64,000 bases of DNA, from the NCBI RefSeq assembly GCF_003590775.1, contig NZ_QYUM01000002.1, positions 620,001-684,000 of the forward strand, in the 5' to 3' direction. A program made the position numbers and the translations under genes. Positions 27,022-36,303 of this stretch are shown here, one piece after another; position 1 is the first letter of the stretch, and each line of letters opens with the position of its first letter. The stretch is from Sphingomonas cavernae (GTDB lineage Bacteria; Pseudomonadota; Alphaproteobacteria; Sphingomonadales; Sphingomonadaceae). Under the pieces are notes generated by a model. The model ran no database searches and had not been told where the DNA came from. It saw only the letters and a list, made by a program, of their open reading frames with translations.

Positions 27022-27687
27022 ATGGCCCAACCCGTCATCATCGCCGTCCCCAAGGGACGCATTCTCGAAGAGGCATTGCCGCTGCTCGCGAGCGTCGGAA
27101 TTCTGCCCGAGGCCGCCTTTTCGGACGAGAGCAGCCGCGCGCTGAGTTTCGCGACCAACCAGCCGGGGATCTCGCTCATCCGCGTGCGCGCCTTCGACGT
27201 CGCCACCTTCGTCGCGCACGGGGCGGCTCAGCTCGGCATCGTCGGTTCGGACGTGCTGATGGAGTTCGACTATTCCGAGCTCTATGCGCCGGTCGATCTT
27301 GGCATCGGCCGTTGCCGGCTCTCGATCGCGGAGCCTGTCGATCTGGCCAGCCGCGACGATCCGCGAAGCTGGAGCCATGTGCGCGTCGCGACGAAATACC
27401 CTAATCTCACGCGCAAGCATTTCGAGGCGCGCGGCGTCCAGGCCGAGTGCGTCAAACTGAACGGCGCGATGGAGCTTGCGCCCAAGCTGGGCCTTTCCAG
27501 CCGGATCGTCGATCTCGTCTCCTCGGGCAAGACGCTGAAAGAGAACGGGCTGGTCGAGGTCGAGGTGATCACCGAGGTTTCGGCGCGGCTGATCGTCAAC
27601 CGCGCGGCGTTCAAGACGCGCGCGGCCGAGGTCGCGCCACTGGTCGACGGGTTCCGCAGGGCGGCGGGAGGCAAACATGCCGCTTAG
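27022..27687 (+). CDS. hisG: ATP phosphoribosyltransferase, short form
   Basis: HisG catalyses the first, feedback-controlled step of histidine synthesis, joining ATP and PRPP. The 221-residue protein is the short form (HisG-S), which lacks the C-terminal regulatory domain and needs HisZ as partner; hisZ is not in this window. Motifs: [49 protein letters not shown] and [12 protein letters not shown] long upstream extension runs antisense to DUF2332. It overlaps hisD by 11 bases. Confidence 0.96.
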   Translation: MAQPVIIAVPKGRILEEALPLLASVGILPEAAFSDESSRALSFATNQPGISLIRVRAFDVATFVAHGAAQLGIVGSDVLMEFDYSELYAPVDLGIGRCRLSIAEPVDLASRDDPRSWSHVRVATKYPNLTRKHFEARGVQAECVKLNGAMELAPKLGLSSRIVDLVSSGKTLKENGLVEVEVITEVSARLIVNRAAFKTRAAEVAPLVDGFRRAAGGKHAA

Positions 27688-28966
27688 GCTCGATGCGTCC
27701 GACACCGGTTTTGCCGATGCTTTCGCCGCGCTGGTTGATGCGCGCCGCGAAAGCGACGCTGATGTCTCGCGCGATGTCGCGGCGATCCTCCAGCGTGTGC
27801 GCACCGAGGGCGATGCGGCGCTTCATGCGCTGACATTGCAATTCGATCGGCATGATCTCGACGCCACGGGATGGCGCGTTTCCGCCGAAGAGTGCCGCGC
27901 CGCGCTCGACGGGCTCGACACCGAACTTCGGATCGCGCTCGAACTCGCGGCCGCGCGGATCGGCGACTTTCATGCACGGCAGAAGCCGCAGGACAGCGAA
28001 AGCGTCGACAGTGCGGGCGTGCGCCTTGGCTCGCGCTGGCGGGGCGTCGATGCGGCGGGTGTCTATGTGCCGGGTGGCAGGGCTGCCTATCCTTCCTCGG
28101 TGCTGATGAACGCGATTCCCGCCAAGGTCGCGGGGGTCGAACGGCTGGTGATGGTTACTCCGACGCCGGGTGGCGAGGTCAATCCGCTGGTGCTCGCGGC
28201 AGCCTCGCTGGCGGGTGTCGACGAGGTCTGGCGCGTCGGCGGCGCGCAGGCGATCGCCGCGCTTGCTTATGGTACCGATCGGATCACGCCCGTCGACGTC
28301 GTCACCGGACCGGGCAATGCGTGGGTCGCCGAAGCCAAGCGCCAGCTTTACGGCGTTGTGGGCATCGACATGGTCGCCGGCCCGTCCGAAATCGTCGTCG
28401 TCGCCGATGGCGCCAACGATCCCGACTGGATCGCCGCCGACCTGCTGAGCCAGGCCGAGCATGACCCGACCAGCCAGTCGATCCTCTTCACGGATGACGT
28501 CGGCTTTGCCGATCGCGTTGCCGAAGCGGTCGAGCGCACGCTCGCGACGCTTTCGACTGAAGCCACCGCGCGGACGAGCTGGAACGACAATGGCGCGATC
28601 GTCACCGTTCCCGCACTCACCGAGGCGATCCGGCTGGTCGACCGGCTCGCTCCTGAGCATCTCGAACTCGCGGTCGCCGACCCGCAGCCTTTGTTCGACA
28701 AGGTCAGGCATGCCGGTTCGGTGTTCCTTGGTCGCCACACTCCCGAGGCCGTCGGTGACTATGTCGCCGGGCCCAATCACGTGCTTCCCACCGGGCGCCG
28801 GGCACGCTTCTCCTCGGGGCTGTCCGTGCTCGACTTCATGAAGCGCACCAGTTTCCTTGCGTGCGACGAAAGCTCGCTCGCCAAAATCGGCCCCGCCGCG
28901 GTTGCCCTTGCGGGCGCCGAGGGGCTTCCCGCCCATGCACTTTCCGTTGGAATTCGCCTGAAATGA
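27677..28966 (+). CDS. hisD: Histidinol dehydrogenase
   Basis: HisD oxidises histidinol to histidine in two NAD-dependent steps using zinc. The 429-residue protein has the usual length and shows [75 protein letters not shown] (zinc ligands) and LAPEHLEL. It overlaps hisG at its start and nusB at its stop (ATGA), a tightly coupled operon. Confidence 0.97.
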   Translation: MPLRLDASDTGFADAFAALVDARRESDADVSRDVAAILQRVRTEGDAALHALTLQFDRHDLDATGWRVSAEECRAALDGLDTELRIALELAAARIGDFHARQKPQDSESVDSAGVRLGSRWRGVDAAGVYVPGGRAAYPSSVLMNAIPAKVAGVERLVMVTPTPGGEVNPLVLAAASLAGVDEVWRVGGAQAIAALAYGTDRITPVDVVTGPGNAWVAEAKRQLYGVVGIDMVAGPSEIVVVADGANDPDWIAADLLSQAEHDPTSQSILFTDDVGFADRVAEAVERTLATLSTEATARTSWNDNGAIVTVPALTEAIRLVDRLAPEHLELAVADPQPLFDKVRHAGSVFLGRHTPEAVGDYVAGPNHVLPTGRRARFSSGLSVLDFMKRTSFLACDESSLAKIGPAAVALAGAEGLPAHALSVGIRLK

Positions 28967-29406
28967 CCCGATCCAAAGCCCGCTCCGCCGCCCGCCTCGC
29001 CGCGGTGCAGGCGCTCTATCAGCTCGAGATGGAGAAGACGCCGCTTGCAACGCTGCTCCACGAATTCCACCAGCACCGCCTCGGCGCGACGATCGAGGAC
29101 GTCGAATATGCCGATGCCGAGGTCGATTTCTTCGACGACATCGTGAAGGGCGTCGACGCCCGGCGCGCGGAAATAGATACGCTGGTCGGTGGCAAGCTCG
29201 CCCAGGGCTGGTCGCTCGCACGGCTCGACAAGCCAATGCGCCAGATCCTTCGCGCGGGCGCCTATGAGCTGATCGCGCGCGCCGATGTTCCGACGCCGAC
29301 GGTCATCAACGAGTATCTCGACGTCGCGCACGCCTTTTACGACAAGCGTGAAACAAGCTTCGTCAACGGCCTGCTCGACGCGATCGCGAAGGACGTGCGG
29401 GCGTAG
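28963..29406 (+). CDS. nusB: Transcription antitermination factor NusB
   Basis: NusB binds boxA RNA with NusE/S10 in antitermination, especially of rRNA operons. The 147-residue all-helical protein begins [20 protein letters not shown] and contains LDKPMRQILRAGAYELIARA, VINEYLDVAHAFYDKRETSF and VNGLLDAIAKD. The ATG overlaps the hisD stop as ATGA. Element D separates it from thiL, which in many genomes directly follows nusB. Confidence 0.97.
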   Translation: MTRSKARSAARLAAVQALYQLEMEKTPLATLLHEFHQHRLGATIEDVEYADAEVDFFDDIVKGVDARRAEIDTLVGGKLAQGWSLARLDKPMRQILRAGAYELIARADVPTPTVINEYLDVAHAFYDKRETSFVNGLLDAIAKDVRA

Positions 29407-29427
29407 CAGGGCCTTGCTACCCTTTCT

Positions 29428-29862
29428 CCTCCCCCTTGATGGGGGAGGTTGGGTGGGGGTGATGTTTGGCGTAGGGTGCGTTGCATGAAGCATCATCCGT
29501 CAGCGGGAGCGACACAACAAGCCAGGCGGTTGCGAAGCAGCCCCACCGACGCTGAACTGACCATGTGGCGGCTCTTGCGCGAGAAATTTCCAGGAGCCCG
29601 CTTTCGGCGCCAAGTTCCGATCCGCCACTTCATTGCCGATTTCGCAAGTCATCGGGCAAAGCTCGTCATAGAGGTTGATGGCGGTCAACACGGTGGACCT
29701 GAGGATGATGCTCGAACGGCAATCCTTGAAGCCGAGGGCTATCGCGTCATTCGATTCTGGAACAATGACGTGCTCGGCAATGCCGAAGGTATCTCGATGT
29801 TGATCGAACTGGCGCTGCACGCGCATCACCCCCACCCAACCCTCCCCCATCAAGGGGGAGGG
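29428..29862. mobile_element. Element D: DUF559 cassette with palindromic inverted ends, inserted between nusB and thiL
   Basis: A 435-bp unit of the same subfamily as element C. The left end at 29428-29462 has lost one G (GGGGGAGG-TTGGG). The right end at 29826-29862 is identical to the right end of C. The interior is a DUF559 gene on the plus strand. The right palindrome stops 2 bases before the thiL ATG, so its GGGGGAGGG can act as the ribosome site of thiL. Mobility is inferred. Confidence 0.7.
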
Positions 29863-29868
29863 CTATGA
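29485..29868 (+). CDS. DUF559 endonuclease-like protein (element D)
   Basis: A 127-residue DUF559 protein, close paralogue of the element C product. Core: [53 protein letters not shown] and [19 protein letters not shown], the PD-(D/E)XK-like fold related to Vsr. The tail [13 protein letters not shown] is encoded by the right palindromic end. Its stop overlaps the thiL start as ATGA, so translation is coupled. The ATG is preceded by AGGG at 8 bases. Intact, with no sign of decay; biochemical function unproven. Confidence 0.88.
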   Translation: MKHHPSAGATQQARRLRSSPTDAELTMWRLLREKFPGARFRRQVPIRHFIADFASHRAKLVIEVDGGQHGGPEDDARTAILEAEGYRVIRFWNNDVLGNAEGISMLIELALHAHHPHPTLPHQGGGL

Positions 29869-30782
29869 GCGAAACCACCTTCATCGCAACGCTCCGAGCG
29901 CTGGCCGCCCATCCCGGCGCGCGCGGCCTGATGGACGATGCTGCGGTGCTCGACATTGGTGGCGCGGCGATCGTGCTGACGCACGATACCATCGTTGAGG
30001 GCGTGCACTTCCTGCCCGACGATCCGCCCGAGGATGTCGCGTGGAAGCTGGTTGCGGTCAATCTGTCCGATCTTGCTGCAAAGGGGGCGAAGCCGCTTGG
30101 CGTGCTGGCGGGTTATTGCCTGACGGGCGACGATGGCTGGGATGCCGCATTTGTGCGTGGGCTTCGTGACGTGCTCGGCCACTATGAGACGCCATTGCTG
30201 GGCGGCGATACGGTATCCCTGCCGCAAGGCGCGCCGCGCGTGCTGGGGCTGACCGCGATCGGGCGCGCGGATGGCGGAGCGCCCTCGCGCACCGATGCGC
30301 GCGCGGGCGATGCGCTCTGGGTGACTGGCACGATCGGCGATGCGGGCTACGGACTTGCGTTGCTCCAGACCGGGGAGACCACCCCCAAGGCTCCTATCAG
30401 TGCCTATCGCCGTCCACGGCCGCTGCTTCTGGAAGGCAGCGCGCTGGCGCCCCATGTCCACGCGATGATGGACGTTTCCGACGGGCTGCTTATCGATGCC
30501 GCGCGCATGGCGGAGGCGAGCGGGCTGGCGCTCGAAATCGACCTTGATGCGGCGCCGCTTTCGCCCGATGTGCTGGCACAGCCGCTGGACGGCCGCGCGC
30601 TCCGGCTCAGCGCCGCCACCGCGGGCGACGACTATCAACTGCTCTTTGCCGCCGCGCCCGATATGACGCTCCCCGTCGCGGCGACGCGCGTTGGCACCTT
30701 TGCCGAGGGAGCGGGCCTCACGCTCTTCGACCGCGACGGTCCCGTCCCCCTCCCCGAAAAGCTCGGCTATCTGCACGGCTGA
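29865..30782 (+). CDS. thiL: Thiamine-phosphate kinase
   Basis: ThiL phosphorylates thiamine monophosphate to the active cofactor thiamine diphosphate. The 305-residue protein is of usual length and has the family motifs [76 protein letters not shown] and [15 protein letters not shown]. Its ribosome-binding sequence is supplied by the end of element D, and its start overlaps the DUF559 stop. Confidence 0.96.
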   Translation: MSETTFIATLRALAAHPGARGLMDDAAVLDIGGAAIVLTHDTIVEGVHFLPDDPPEDVAWKLVAVNLSDLAAKGAKPLGVLAGYCLTGDDGWDAAFVRGLRDVLGHYETPLLGGDTVSLPQGAPRVLGLTAIGRADGGAPSRTDARAGDALWVTGTIGDAGYGLALLQTGETTPKAPISAYRRPRPLLLEGSALAPHVHAMMDVSDGLLIDAARMAEASGLALEIDLDAAPLSPDVLAQPLDGRALRLSAATAGDDYQLLFAAAPDMTLPVAATRVGTFAEGAGLTLFDRDGPVPLPEKLGYLHG

Positions 30783-30919
30783 ACCAAATAGCTGCGCGCG
30801 CTTGCCTAATCGCGAATCGCCCCTCATACCTTTGCCCCGAGCCCGATAAGAAAAATCACCGGGCCGCTATTCTTGAAGTCTCGACGCAGTTTCCAAGAAT
30901 AAAAGGGGAAGGATACCGG

Positions 30920-33031
30920 ATGACCGTAGTCACCATATCCATAGCGTGCGGCCTGGTGGCCGTGCTCTATGGCTTCATAACCAGTCGCCAGGTGTTGGCC
31001 GCGTCCGCGGGCAGCGAAAAGATGCAGGAAATCGCAGGCGCCATCCAGGAAGGCGCGAAGGCCTATCTGGGCCGCCAATATCGCACCATCGCCGTGGTCG
31101 GCATCGTGGTCGCAGCCGTCGTCACCTATTTCCTCGGCCTCACCGCGGGCGCGGGCTTTCTGATCGGCGCGCTGCTTTCGGGCGCGACGGGCTTTATCGG
31201 CATGAATATCTCGGTGCGCGCCAACGTCCGCACAGCAGAGGCCGCACGCACCAGCCTGCAGAGCGGCCTGACGGTTGCTTTCAGGGCCGGTGCGATCACG
31301 GGAATGCTCGTGGCGGGCCTCGCGCTCCTCGCGATCGCGGGATTCTTCTGGTACCTGACCGGCCCCGCCGGACACCTGCCCGATGACCGCCTCGTCATCG
31401 ACTCGCTCGTGGCCCTTGCCTTCGGCGCGTCGCTGATCTCGATCTTCGCGCGTCTGGGCGGCGGCATCTTCACCAAGGCCGCCGATGTCGGCGCCGACCT
31501 TGTCGGCAAGGTCGAGGCGGGGATTCCCGAAGACGATCCGCGCAACCCCGCGGTGATCGCGGACAATGTCGGCGACAATGTCGGCGACTGCGCCGGAATG
31601 GCCGCCGATCTGTTCGAAACCTATGTCGTGACCATAGGCGCGACGATGGTGCTGACCGCGCTGCTCGTCCAGACGGGCGGCGAGGAGCTGATGCAGCTCA
31701 TGAGCCTGCCGCTCGCGATCGGCGGCGTGTGCATCCTGACCTCGATCATCGGCACCTATATGGTGCGGCTGGGCAAGAGCCAGTCGATCATGGGCGCGCT
31801 CTACAAGGGCTTCTGGACCACCGCGGTGCTCTCGGTTCCCGCGATCTACTATGTCACCTGGCAGACGCTCGGCGACATGAACGCGGCGATCGGCGGTGGC
31901 CTCACCGGCGAAGGCGCCTTCACGGGCATGGACCTGTTCTGGTCGATGATCGTGGGGCTCGGCGTCACCGGGCTGATCGTCTGGATCACCGAATATTATA
32001 CGGGCACCAACTACCGTCCCGTGCGCAGCATCGCCAAGGCCTCCGAGACGGGCCACGGCACCAATGTGATCCAGGGGCTTGCGGTGTCGCTCGAATCGAC
32101 CGCGCTCCCCACGCTCGTCATCATCGCAGGCATCATCATCAGCTATTCGCTGGCGGGCCTGATCGGCATCGCCTTCGCGGCGACCTCGATGCTCGCGCTC
32201 GCGGGCATGGTCGTGGCGCTGGACGCTTATGGTCCTGTCACCGACAATGCCGGCGGCATCGCCGAGATGGCGGGGCTCGACGACAGCGTGCGCGCGAAAA
32301 CCGACGCGCTCGATGCCGTGGGCAACACCACCAAGGCGGTGACCAAGGGCTATGCGATCGGCTCGGCGGGGCTGGCGGCGCTGGTGCTGTTCAGCGCCTA
32401 CACCACCGACCTGCGCGCGTACTTCCCGGACCTGCAGGTGAGCTTCAGCCTCGAAAATCCCTATGTGATCGTCGGGCTGCTGCTCGGCGCTCTGCTGCCC
32501 TATCTGTTCGGGGCGATGGGGATGACCGCGGTGGGCCGTGCTGCGGGCGACGTCGTCAAGGACGTGCGCGAGCAGTTCGCCAATAACAAGGGCATCATGG
32601 ACGGCACCAGCCGCCCCGACTACGCCCGCACCGTGGACCTCGTCACCAAGGCGGCGATCAAGGAGATGATCCTGCCGTCGCTGCTCCCGGTGCTCGCGCC
32701 GATCGTCGTCTATTTCGCGATCACCGCGGTGGGCGGTCAGGCCGAGGGCTTTGCGGCGCTCGGCGCGCTGCTCCTCGGCGTCATCGTCTCGGGCCTGTTC
32801 GTCGCGATCTCGATGACCTCGGGTGGCGGCGCATGGGACAATGCCAAGAAGTTCATCGAGGACGGCAACCACGGCGGCAAGGGCAGCGAAGCTCACAAGG
32901 CCGCGGTGACGGGCGACACCGTAGGCGATCCCTACAAGGACACCGCGGGGCCCGCCGTCAATCCGATGATCAAGATCACCAACATCGTCGCGTTGCTTCT
33001 GCTCGCGGCGCTGGCGCACGCGGCCGCCTGA
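30920..33031 (+). CDS. hppA: Membrane-bound proton-translocating pyrophosphatase
   Basis: HppA couples pyrophosphate hydrolysis to proton pumping across the inner membrane. The 703-residue protein has about 16 membrane segments and the catalytic signature [19 protein letters not shown] followed by [20 protein letters not shown] at about residues 190-236. [17 protein letters not shown], with Lys and Thr at the two diagnostic positions, marks the potassium-independent subclass. The C-terminal [18 protein letters not shown] is also typical. It forms a single-gene unit with a strong terminator. Confidence 0.97.
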   Translation: MTVVTISIACGLVAVLYGFITSRQVLAASAGSEKMQEIAGAIQEGAKAYLGRQYRTIAVVGIVVAAVVTYFLGLTAGAGFLIGALLSGATGFIGMNISVRANVRTAEAARTSLQSGLTVAFRAGAITGMLVAGLALLAIAGFFWYLTGPAGHLPDDRLVIDSLVALAFGASLISIFARLGGGIFTKAADVGADLVGKVEAGIPEDDPRNPAVIADNVGDNVGDCAGMAADLFETYVVTIGATMVLTALLVQTGGEELMQLMSLPLAIGGVCILTSIIGTYMVRLGKSQSIMGALYKGFWTTAVLSVPAIYYVTWQTLGDMNAAIGGGLTGEGAFTGMDLFWSMIVGLGVTGLIVWITEYYTGTNYRPVRSIAKASETGHGTNVIQGLAVSLESTALPTLVIIAGIIISYSLAGLIGIAFAATSMLALAGMVVALDAYGPVTDNAGGIAEMAGLDDSVRAKTDALDAVGNTTKAVTKGYAIGSAGLAALVLFSAYTTDLRAYFPDLQVSFSLENPYVIVGLLLGALLPYLFGAMGMTAVGRAAGDVVKDVREQFANNKGIMDGTSRPDYARTVDLVTKAAIKEMILPSLLPVLAPIVVYFAITAVGGQAEGFAALGALLLGVIVSGLFVAISMTSGGGAWDNAKKFIEDGNHGGKGSEAHKAAVTGDTVGDPYKDTAGPAVNPMIKITNIVALLLLAALAHAAA

Positions 33032-33056
33032 CCCGCACGCCGCGGACGTTGCATTG

Positions 33057-33088
33057 CCCCGCCGGAGCGATCCGGCGGGGTCTTTTTT
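33057..33088 (+). terminator. Rho-independent terminator of hppA
   Basis: CCCCGCCGGA-GCGA-TCCGGCGGGG, a perfect 10-bp stem, followed by TCTTTTTT. Confidence 0.9.
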
Positions 33089-33315
33089 CGGTCCGACGGC
33101 GGCACGCTTAACTTCACATAACTTCGCAAACTTCCCGCAAACGCGCATGTTGATTCGCCCTGCCCGACCGCGCGCGAATATGCGGGGCCGATGGGAACGT
33201 ATCAGGAACATTTTGTGTAGGACAGCGGATCGTCCGGGGCTGCTATTGCCGATCCAGCCGTGCTTACCGTCAAGGCCGATTGACTGCTCACGACCAATTT
33301 CAGACATGTCTTGAG

Positions 33316-33742
33316 CCCTCTTCCGCTTTCGCGGGAGAGGGGTGGGTGAGGGTCTTCTTCTTTCCTGCTCAGCCGTCGCGGAGCGCGCGGGCGATAGTTT
33401 CGAGAACGCCTTCGAAACTTTCGATTACCTCGCTGTTCCAGAATCGAAGCAAGCGATAACCCTGTTCTTCGAGATATGCTGTACGCGGGGCGTCAGCCTC
33501 CACGCTGCTGTCCGCCATCAAGTTCCACGGTCAATCCCGCCTCGACGCACAGGAAATCAACGACGAACGGGCCAATGCTGGCCTGGCGACGAAACTTGAA
33601 ACCCTCGAGCCGGCGATCGCGCACCGCATGCCACACGCGGCGCTCGACAGTGGACTGATCTGGCGTCGGACCGGATGCATGTACCGCAAGGTAGAAGAAA
33701 GAAGACCCTCACCCAACCCTCTCCCGTGAAAGCGGGAGAGGG
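33316..33742. mobile_element. Element B: decayed DUF559 cassette (subfamily 2)
   Basis: A 427-bp copy of element A with the same palindromic ends and inward tails (GGGTGAGGGTCTTCTTC and its inverse) and the same orientation of the gene. Flanks share about 20 bp with element A on each side. It lies between hppA and rimP. Beyond it, 33089-33315 and 33743-33955 hold no gene that I can support; the latter is the leader of the rimP-nusA cluster. Confidence 0.6.
33369..33680 (-). pseudogene. DUF559 endonuclease-like gene, broken (copy B)
   Basis: Compared with copy A this copy lacks 31 bases near 33649, just after the first codons (MHPVRRQISP), and 2 bases near 33505 within the segment encoding LDGGQH. 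Both shift the frame. Its 3' end is in contrast intact (GAGGTAATCG, giving RFWNSEVIESFEGV and ending RALRDG). Copies A and B therefore carry different inactivating changes, showing independent decay after duplication. Confidence 0.75.
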
Positions 33743-33955
33743 CTCAAGCCAATAACCGCGTCCCACGACTTTACAGCCATTCACCCCGCCTGAACCTGCC
33801 TGTCCGGAGCTTGTGCGCTGGCGTCCGCATCCCCGCTTGCCCTTCCCGCGCATCCGCACTATATCCCCTTCACTTCTCGACATCGGTAACAATGGCGAGG
33901 TCGGGGCCGGAAGGCTCCGGCGCCAAGACCGCATGTTCAAAGCCGTGGAGCCCTG

Positions 33956-34501
33956 ATGGCCGATATTGATGTGCTGACCAGTCTGATCGAACCCGAAGCG
34001 AAGGCGCTCGGGTTTGCGCTGGTGCGCGTCAAGCTGTTCGGCGGCGAGGGTGACCGGACCTTGCAGATCATGGCCGAGCGGCCCGATACGCGTCAGCTCA
34101 ACATCGACGATTGCGCGGCGCTTTCGCGGCGAATCTCCGAAAAATTCGACGTGCTGGAAGCCGAGGGGCGCGACCCGATCGACGAGGCTTACCGCCTAGA
34201 AGTCAGCTCGCCGGGGATCGATCGTCCGCTGACGCGGCTGCAGGACTTTGCCGACTGGACGACGCACGAGGCGAAGATCAGCCTGATCGAGCCGCAGGAC
34301 AAGCGCAAGCAGCTTACCGGCGAACTCAAGGGAATCGATGGCGAAACCATCGTGATTGACGTAAACAAGCATGGCGAGATGCGCGTGGCGTTCGCCAATA
34401 TCGACAGCGCAAAGCTGGTGATGACCGACAGGCTCATCGCGGCGACCGCCCCCCTCTCAGCCGAGGGTGCGGACAGCATTCAGGTAGAAGGACAGGACTG
34501 A
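33956..34501 (+). CDS. rimP: Ribosome maturation factor RimP
   Basis: RimP helps assemble the 30S subunit. The 181-residue protein shows IEPEAKALGFALVRVKLFGG, LNIDDCAALSRRISEKFD, the signature YRLEVSSPGIDRPLT and DFADWTTHEAKISL. It opens the conserved rimP-nusA-ylxR-infB cluster and lies six bases before nusA. No promoter can be called safely in the roughly 200 bases between element B and the start. Confidence 0.96.
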   Translation: MADIDVLTSLIEPEAKALGFALVRVKLFGGEGDRTLQIMAERPDTRQLNIDDCAALSRRISEKFDVLEAEGRDPIDEAYRLEVSSPGIDRPLTRLQDFADWTTHEAKISLIEPQDKRKQLTGELKGIDGETIVIDVNKHGEMRVAFANIDSAKLVMTDRLIAATAPLSAEGADSIQVEGQD

Positions 34502-34506
34502 GACCT

Positions 34507-36117
34507 ATGGCCACCGCCATTTCCGCCAACAAGGCCGAACTGATCGCAATCGCGAACGCCGTCGCATCGGAAAAGATGATCGACAAGGCGATCGTCATCG
34601 AGGCGATGGAGGACGCAATCCAGCGCGCCGCGCGTGCGCGCTACGGCGCTGAAAACGACATCCGCGCGAAGCTCGACCCCAATTCGGGCGATCTTCGCCT
34701 GTGGCGCGTCGTCGAGGTGGTCGAGGCGGTCGACGACTATTTCAAGCAGGTCGACGTCAAGGGCGCGCAGAAGCTCCAGAAGGACGCGGTGGTCGGCGAT
34801 TATATCGTCGATCCGCTGCCCCCGATCGAGTTCGGCCGCATCGCAGCGCAGGCCGCCAAGCAGGTGATTTTCCAGAAGGTCCGCGACGCCGAGCGCGAGC
34901 GCCAATATGAAGAGTTCAAGGATCGCAACGGCGAGATCATCACCGGCGTCGTCAAGCGCGTCGAGTTCGGCCATGTGGTGGTCGATCTGGGCCGCGCCGA
35001 GGGCGTGATCCGCCGCGACCAGCAGATTCCGCGCGAAGTCGTCCGCGTCGGCGACCGCGTCCGCTCGCTGATCCTGAACGTTCGCCGCGAAAACCGTGGC
35101 CCGCAGATCTTCCTCAGCCGCGCGCACCCCGACTTCATGAAGAAGCTGTTCGCGCAGGAAGTGCCCGAAATTTACGACGGCATCATCGAAATCAAGGCGG
35201 CTGCCCGCGACCCGGGTTCGCGCGCCAAGATCGGCGTCATCAGCCATGACAGCTCGATCGATCCCGTCGGCGCCTGCGTCGGCATGAAGGGCAGCCGCGT
35301 CCAGGCGGTGGTCCAGGAAATGCAGGGCGAAAAGATCGACATCATTCCCTGGAGCGAGGACACCGCGACCTTCGTCGTCAACGCGCTCCAGCCCGCCAAT
35401 GTCAGCCGCGTCGTCATCGACGAGGAAGAGGACCGGATCGAGGTCGTCGTCCCCGACGATCAGCTCAGCCTCGCCATCGGCCGTCGTGGCCAGAATGTCC
35501 GCCTCGCCAGCCAGTTGACCGCCAAGGCCATCGACATCATGACCGAGGCCGACGCCAGCGAGAAGCGCCAGCGCGAATTCGTCGAGCGTTCGGAGATGTT
35601 CCAGAACGAGCTGGACGTCGATGAGACGCTGGCACAGCTCCTCGTCGCCGAAGGCTTCGGCGCGCTCGAGGAGGTCGCCTATGTCGAGCTCGACGAACTG
35701 GCGACGATCGAGGGCTTTGACGAGGAACTCGGTGCCGAACTGCAAAACCGCGCGGTCGAGGCGCTCGATCGCCGTGAGGAAGCCAACCGCCAGGAACGCC
35801 GCGATCTCGGCGTCGAGGACGCGCTCGCCGAAATGCCCTATCTCACCGAAGCGATGCTCGTCACGCTCGGCAAGGCGGGCATCAGGACGCTCGACGACCT
35901 CGCCGATCTCGCGACCGACGAGCTCATCCAGAAGAAGCGCGCCGAGCCGCGTCGTGGTCGTGAAGGCCGCAGCGAGGACAAGGGCGGCGTGCTCGCCGAA
36001 TATGGCCTGAGCGAAGAACAGGGCAACGAGATCATCATGGCCGCGCGCGCGCACTGGTTCGAGGACGAGGCCGCCGAGGATACCGGGGAGGACGCTGTTG
36101 CGGACACCTCCCAATGA
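34507..36117 (+). CDS. nusA: Transcription termination/antitermination protein NusA
   Basis: NusA binds RNA polymerase and nascent RNA in pausing, termination and antitermination. The 536-residue protein has the N-terminal polymerase-binding domain (ELIAIANAVASEKMIDKAIV), an S1 domain at about 135-200 (GEIITGVVKRVEFGHVVVDL), two KH domains at about 230-345 (HDSSIDPVGACVGMKGSRVQ, LAIGRRGQNVRLASQLT) and C-terminal helical repeats to residue 480 (LVAEGFGALEEVAYVELDEL; MPYLTEAMLVTLGKAGIRTL). The end is acidic. It is followed by a palindromic repeat pair and ylxR. Confidence 0.97.
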   Translation: MATAISANKAELIAIANAVASEKMIDKAIVIEAMEDAIQRAARARYGAENDIRAKLDPNSGDLRLWRVVEVVEAVDDYFKQVDVKGAQKLQKDAVVGDYIVDPLPPIEFGRIAAQAAKQVIFQKVRDAERERQYEEFKDRNGEIITGVVKRVEFGHVVVDLGRAEGVIRRDQQIPREVVRVGDRVRSLILNVRRENRGPQIFLSRAHPDFMKKLFAQEVPEIYDGIIEIKAAARDPGSRAKIGVISHDSSIDPVGACVGMKGSRVQAVVQEMQGEKIDIIPWSEDTATFVVNALQPANVSRVVIDEEEDRIEVVVPDDQLSLAIGRRGQNVRLASQLTAKAIDIMTEADASEKRQREFVERSEMFQNELDVDETLAQLLVAEGFGALEEVAYVELDELATIEGFDEELGAELQNRAVEALDRREEANRQERRDLGVEDALAEMPYLTEAMLVTLGKAGIRTLDDLADLATDELIQKKRAEPRRGREGRSEDKGGVLAEYGLSEEQGNEIIMAARAHWFEDEAAEDTGEDAVADTSQ

Positions 36118-36156
36118 GACGCTAGGACGGCAATTCAAGCAGGCGCCCCTCTTCAA

Positions 36157-36299
36157 CCCCTCCCTTTCAAGGGAGGGGCAAGGGGTGGGTGAGCGTACCG
36201 ATCGGCTCGACGCCGATTGGGACGCTTTCTTGCGCATGGGGAAACGGGGCTCGCTGGCGCTCGCCACCCACCCCCATCCCCTCCCTTGGAAGGGAGGGG
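36157..36299. repeat. Gene-less inverted palindrome pair (miniature element E)
   Basis: Left: CCCCTCCCTTTCAAGGGAGG at 36157 with inward tail GGGGTGGGTGAGCG. Right: inverted tail CGCTCGCCACCCACCCCC with palindrome CCCTCCCTTGGAAGGGAGGG ending at 36299. The 60-base interior codes nothing convincing. Architecture equals the DUF559 cassettes without the gene. The right arm GGGAGGGG lies 4 bases before the ylxR ATG and can serve as its ribosome site. Confidence 0.7.
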
Positions 36300-36303
36300 C
36301 GAA

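Noticed and set aside
21499-29862. Target-site duplications flanking elements C and D
   Set aside because: I compared the bases beyond each end and saw no convincing direct repeat; the mechanism of insertion remains open.
30824-33307. 827-codon open frame antisense to hppA, and similar long frames antisense to nusA (34480-36267), infB (36723-38477), pnp (42448-44448) and the S9 peptidase (54850-56811)
   Set aside because: These are mirrors of high-GC codon bias: composition is His/Arg/Asp/Gly-rich without domains, and the opposite strand carries well-known proteins.
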